DNA of 64,000 nt from Botryotinia globosa. Its lineage: Eukaryota > Ascomycota > Leotiomycetes > Helotiales > Sclerotiniaceae. Every line of letters begins with the position of its first letter. The stretch's first letter is position 1. Position numbers and translations under genes: made by a program. Below the pieces are notes generated by a model. The model was not told the DNA's origin, searched no databases, and saw only the letters and a program-made list of their open reading frames with translations. Of the stretch, positions 60,185 to 64,000 are shown in pieces. The stretch covers positions 1 through 64,000 of the forward strand of contig RCSZ01000013.1 in NCBI GenBank assembly GCA_014898425.1. Reading direction: 5' to 3'.

Positions 60185-60640
60185 AGCAATATGCATCTAG
60201 ATAATCAGTCATTCATTTGCTTCCTTGATGCTTTCCTCAATTTTGTTGCATTTGATCTTTAGTTTGATGTTGTTCAAAAATAACTTAGACACAATTGTAA
60301 GCTGTTAAAATCTTGCCAATAATATTCACTTCCATGCTCAGAGGATACCTATAACACGTATTATCATGTCGATATGTCAATGATAAACGAAACTACCCGT
60401 TGCCAGGAGGATTGAGAATATTTGACTGTCTAGAGAACTAATGCTATATTTTCCCTTAAAATATCTATTGGTTCTTCTACCTAGCAAATTCCGCTTATTA
60501 TTTCAATAGGAAAAGTAAGTTTATTCACTTCTGTGAACAGTTTTCGTATATTATATCTGGACACTGAAGCATCGTACTCCGGAACCCACAGACAGAGAAC
60601 CGATAAATGAGGATAGTTGACTTGTTTTCTTTCGCATATA
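60185..60640. other. Intergenic, no gene seen
   Basis: AT-leaning DNA with no frame of useful length and no repeat partner detected. Confidence 0.4.
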
Positions 60641-60649
60641 TTGATTCAA

Positions 60650-61615
60650 AGTTTCATCTGGCAAGAAAAAAGTCTCGTTTGGTGCGAGAGAACAAAGAAA
60701 AGAGCAGCGACGGACTAGGCATGAATTACCAGATGAAATGAGCTGATTCGAGAGGAATCTCGAGCTTTGGAGCTTAGGTGATGGCTATGATATAAGTAGC
60801 AACTTCATGATCTGGTTTTATCCCTATTAATTACACCGTTATCGAATGATTATCTCATTTACTTGACACGCGAGACTTATCCATCTGCGATGTCCCATAA
60901 AGCCAACGACACAAGCGATCCATTGGAGTACGACTTGCTGGTCTTGAAGCCAGAATTTTCGATATATATGCGTCATTCAAAGATGATACTCGTTTCCAGA
61001 GATACCTTGATAAAATTGAGATTGCGAAAGAGAAGAAAGGAGCACCGTTAGAGAATGAGGAAATGAAGGCGATCGGCCAGAAGTCGAAGGATGATCTCGA
61101 ACATGAGCTTGGAGTTGAATGCGTCTGTAAGGACTGTTGGGCAAGACTTCAAATGAAAATGGCAGTAGAAAAGGGATCCAAGAACGCGGAAGTCAAAGAG
61201 ACGAAAAATGAAAATAAGGAGGCCATTTAGATGATGGGGGAGTGGCGGAGTGGTGGGACTAACACAGTTGCTGGTGGAGCTACGGTCTCATTCAAGGGGC
61301 CGCAAACGAAGTGACTAATTGAGCTGTCGGGAATAATCTCCACTCAGACCTCTTGAATTCGAATCGGCCAAGGGAAGGCAATTTTACCGAGTAGACTACT
61401 GACACACATCAAAACGCGATTGGAATCAGATATGTTCTATCCCATCGAGAGAGTCGAAACCTACTTGAATGCTGCACGAATTTTCTAAGGAACAGTGCCC
61501 GAGGAGACTTTGACTGATATGTCTATGCTTCCAAGCTTAATAATTGCGATTCGAACACAAATAAAGAGGCATTCGATGTCTCTCAGTGTGGACGTAAAAT
61601 TGTCATCAGCATGAA
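60650..61615 (+). pseudogene. Fragments of an unrecognised protein-coding gene
   Basis: Coding-like segments appear in successive frames. About 60660-60750 reads KKKVSFGAREQRKEQRRTRH and ends in a stop. About 60900-61230 reads GVRLAGLEARIFDIYASFKD and continues through EIAKEKKGAPLENEEM and CVCKDCWARLQMKM to TAG at 61228. About 61430-61480 reads MFYPIERVETYLNAARIF, followed by TAA. The middle segment has a plausible CxxC-like pair. It may be a spliced gene whose introns I cannot place, or a decaying gene related to its neighbour at 58848. Confidence 0.35.
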
Positions 61616-61984
61616 AGGACAGCAATAGAAATAGGTTTACAATCATCATGACTGCAAGTATCAGTCATACATTAGTAGACAAGATATCACATTGAAGCTT
61701 ATATTCACCAGAAGTATCAATTTCTCCAGCATAACAAGACACTGTGAGGAAGGCATATACATCTCGTTCCAGTTCACCAAAAACCCCCCAAACTGGGCTA
61801 ATCATTCAAACAAGCCGTTTTTCTCTTCGGAGATTATCTCCGGCAGAAATGAAATCGTCAATAGAATGCAGAATGAAATTACCAATTGAGCGTCCAGACC
61901 AGCTACTAATATTCAAATGATGTATAAAGCAGGTTGGAAATTGAATAATCCTTGAAGCTCAAAAGTAAACACATTCTTTTCTGA
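61616..61984. other. Intergenic, 3' flank of dioxygenase pseudogene
   Basis: About 370 bp; the frame at 61692-61889 has no recognised domain. No other feature seen. Confidence 0.35.
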
Positions 61985-63274
61985 CTATGCAATAGTTGGG
62001 CGACCTCCTCCAGCAATGGGAAAACCTCCATTGGCAGTAAGTCTTGCAGCAGCACTAGCTGTGTATGTTGCAACTTGATTTACACCAAAGGTGATCCAGG
62101 CGAAGATTCCATCAGATACTGTGTCACCGAGCAAAACATAGTTGAAAAATGGGTCCGAGCCACCAGCGATCTAAGGGACTGGATTAGCACAATAGTTCTG
62201 GTACAAGAAGCCATCAATTGGGAAAATGACAAATACCAAAGAGAGAAACATGCAAGAAAAATACATACTTCGTCAGCCACAACTCTATCGGCAACATTTA
62301 TGATCAACCTTTGCATATTAGTATTATAAAACGACAAAGCTTCCACCTTGGTAATCAAACTCTAATTAAAAAATATCTATCCGATACAAGAGACCTCCTC
62401 GCTAGTATATATACCATTCGATAATACGGTTCCTCCAATATATAAAACGACATACATATGAGTTATTCTACACACATAATATACAGAAAAAAGAGAAATA
62501 AATTTTGCAACTCCATCAACATCCGTGAATTGAAGGCCACAAAGAAATATTTCGTTTATATTAGAAGTATTTCCGGCATTACTATTCATGGAGTTCGCTG
62601 AAATGCCGCTATAAATACCAGTAGAGTCACAATTCCAAATATCCCAATAAAGATCTTGTATTAGCTCGCATGTAGTGGTATCGAGACATTGACCGTCTAT
62701 AACAACAGGAACGCCAGCTTGGGTTTCCCGAAGATCGCTACGTATATGCTCCCCTGATACGTCTAGCCATTGTTAGTGTAGTGACTAATTCGCGGCCGAT
62801 TCGAAAGTCACAGAATGGGCCTGCCTCTCCTTCAAGTGACAAAATACAAGAAGAGTTGCTATTAATTATCTCTTCCACGTTTGGCGTAGTAGGTGCGACA
62901 TCGAGACGAGAGAGATGCGAGATGCTAACAGGATTTGTGGCTCTAGCTTTGATGGGTGCTTTCTCCGTGTGCTTGGTTAAGGTCTATCCTCGGACTTGTA
63001 ATGAACCGAGACTTACTCTGTGGAAGTCCCAAGTCAGCACGAGCTTTGGCCACAGCGACCGCATACGCTCCCTGTTTCTGTCCTCAGCACCGCGCTTCCG
63101 AAGGATATCCGCACAGTGACTGAGATCACGAGGCGTTTTCGTATCCTCAAAGAAGATATCACGCTCAACAATCTAATCTTGCAGTTCTTGAACGGTTTGG
63201 CCAGGATGAGCGGTAGATATGAGAAAGACACATGCTGCTGCAACAAGCTTGCTGAGAAGGGTGGAGTAAATCAT
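61985..63274 (-). pseudogene. Secreted intradiol ring-cleavage dioxygenase, RIP-type pseudogene
   Basis: Exons can be placed at 63274-63017, 62946-62812, 62762-62269 and 62197-61985 with consensus introns of 70, 49 and 71 nt. Intact relatives are extracellular non-haem Fe(III) enzymes that open catechol-type rings. Visible parts: a signal peptide (LLSKLVAAACVFLISTAHP), the SHCADILRKRG region, GPF/YVSGEHIRSDLRETQAG, WDIWNCDSTGIYSGI, CGLQFTDVDGVAKF, YNTNMQRLIINVADRVV and SDPFFNYVLLGDTVSDGIF, ending in a Gly-rich tail. Damage: in-frame TAG at 63175-63173, 62379-62377, 62364-62362 and 62173-62171, each explicable by CAG to TAG, plus a one-base frame change near 63066-63072. The iron-binding segment normally like HYTGRTTHIH reads YYVCRITHMY, losing one His ligand. 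It is clearly non-functional, and the pattern fits RIP. Confidence 0.85.
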
Positions 63275-64000
63275 AGCGTATAGGTTAAGAGAGAGGAGGG
63301 CAAAGATGATAATTATTAGTACTTTGCTGAAATTTTCGGGATACCGTCAAGGCTTTTATAGAGAACATTCCGGTGTACAGAACCTTGCGGCGAAACATTT
63401 CTCTGGTACATTTTTTCGACACTTTCGAAACGATAGATTCACGACTTCATCTGCAACGCTGCAGAAAAATCCCCACTCCGACCTGCGCATCTCCACATCT
63501 CCTCACACCCTCAATATGCATGATGAAGCCCTTATATGAAGACTTTCAAGGCGCAATAAACAAGTTAGGAATGTGTCGCAGGTTTTTAAACTTTTTGAAC
63601 TTCCGCCAAGCCGGAGTTACTTTACGCCAAGAACTGGGGGGAAGGAAACTAACAACACCGACCTTGATTATTTCAATTTTTGCACCATTAATTAGATCAA
63701 AATCTCCCTGATGATTGATACGAGTAAAATTGCTAGTTTACCCAAGTATTTATGGATATCTTCGGCATATAGAAGCCTCCAAAAGGCAGTTGGATAGAAA
63801 ATGGCGCAAGCATTATGAGAGGGCTAAATTGTCCCTTGTTCCAAATCCATAGAAGGTTCTTAGTGTGTAGGAATATGACGATCAACATCAGATAGAGTAG
63901 GACAGCCACACAGCTTTGTAGGAGCCCGTCTTAGACTGCTTGAAATAAAGAGTTTGATTCGCTAATGTATCCTCCTTCAACGCATAGCACATTGACCACT
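63275..64000. other. Window end, no supported gene
   Basis: About 725 bp upstream of the dioxygenase pseudogene. Two overlapping frames (63306-63539, 63373-63711) have no recognised domain. Nothing else seen. Confidence 0.4.

Overview
The window is nuclear DNA from a filamentous ascomycete (Pezizomycotina). The coding genes have short introns (about 49-124 nt) with fungal donor, branch-site (CTAAC/CTGAC-like) and acceptor signals. They sit as islands of balanced base composition between very AT-rich, stop-filled blocks of dead transposons, which is the two-speed pattern left by repeat-induced point mutation (RIP). A pogo/Fot1-type element of exactly 1842 bp is present, the size I recall for Flipper of Botrytis. 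This points to a leotiomycete (Helotiales, Sclerotiniaceae-like) but does not prove it.

Layout. 1-4.4 kb: AT-rich repeats, including two roughly 1-kb direct repeats and several micro- and minisatellites. 4.9-6.4 kb: a single-exon Thr-type (Ntn) asparaginase, then 2.4 kb without a recognisable gene. 8.9-12.0 kb: a three-exon DUG2 homologue (WD40 plus M20 peptidase fold, glutathione degradation). 13.6-14.4 kb: a hypothetical protein. 14.7-15.9 kb: a TDT/SLAC1-type C4-dicarboxylate or anion transporter interrupted by one in-frame TAG. 16.3-35.7 kb: an AT-rich transposon graveyard (copia remnant with both LTRs, 1842-bp pogo/Fot1 element, several MITE families, a TAAA microsatellite). 35.9-38.4 kb: a seven-exon Zn2Cys6 transcription factor. 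40.6-41.6 kb: a two-exon alpha/beta hydrolase. 41.9-48.0 kb: a second graveyard (LTR fragments, foldback MITE, Ty3/gypsy remnant). 48.4-50.5 kb: a lactose-permease-type sugar transporter with three disabling lesions. 52.7-54.6 kb: an intact secreted BBE-type FAD oxidase. 55.0-55.8 kb: an atypical Ras-like protein. 55.8-57.7 kb: two MITEs. 58.8-61.2 kb: hypothetical or decaying coding sequence. 62.0-63.3 kb: an intradiol ring-cleavage dioxygenase killed by several nonsense changes.

How the genes relate. There is no clear functional operon or cluster. The Zn2Cys6 factor and the hydrolase are the only intact genes between about 16 and 48 kb. The dead sugar permease and the live BBE-type oxidase diverge from a 2.3-kb intergenic region and may once have served the same oligosaccharide use. 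Gene decay dominates the right half: the nonsense changes in the dioxygenase, the transporter and a small F-box-like fragment are mostly CAG/CAA or TGG to TAG/TAA, as CpA-to-TpA RIP would produce.

I found no convincing novel biological system. The most distinctive features are (i) a family of about 815-bp foldback MITEs whose arms make up almost the whole element and whose termini match the 1842-bp pogo-like element, and (ii) a Ras-like protein lacking several canonical nucleotide-binding residues. All exon models and homology calls come from reading the sequence; no database search was run.
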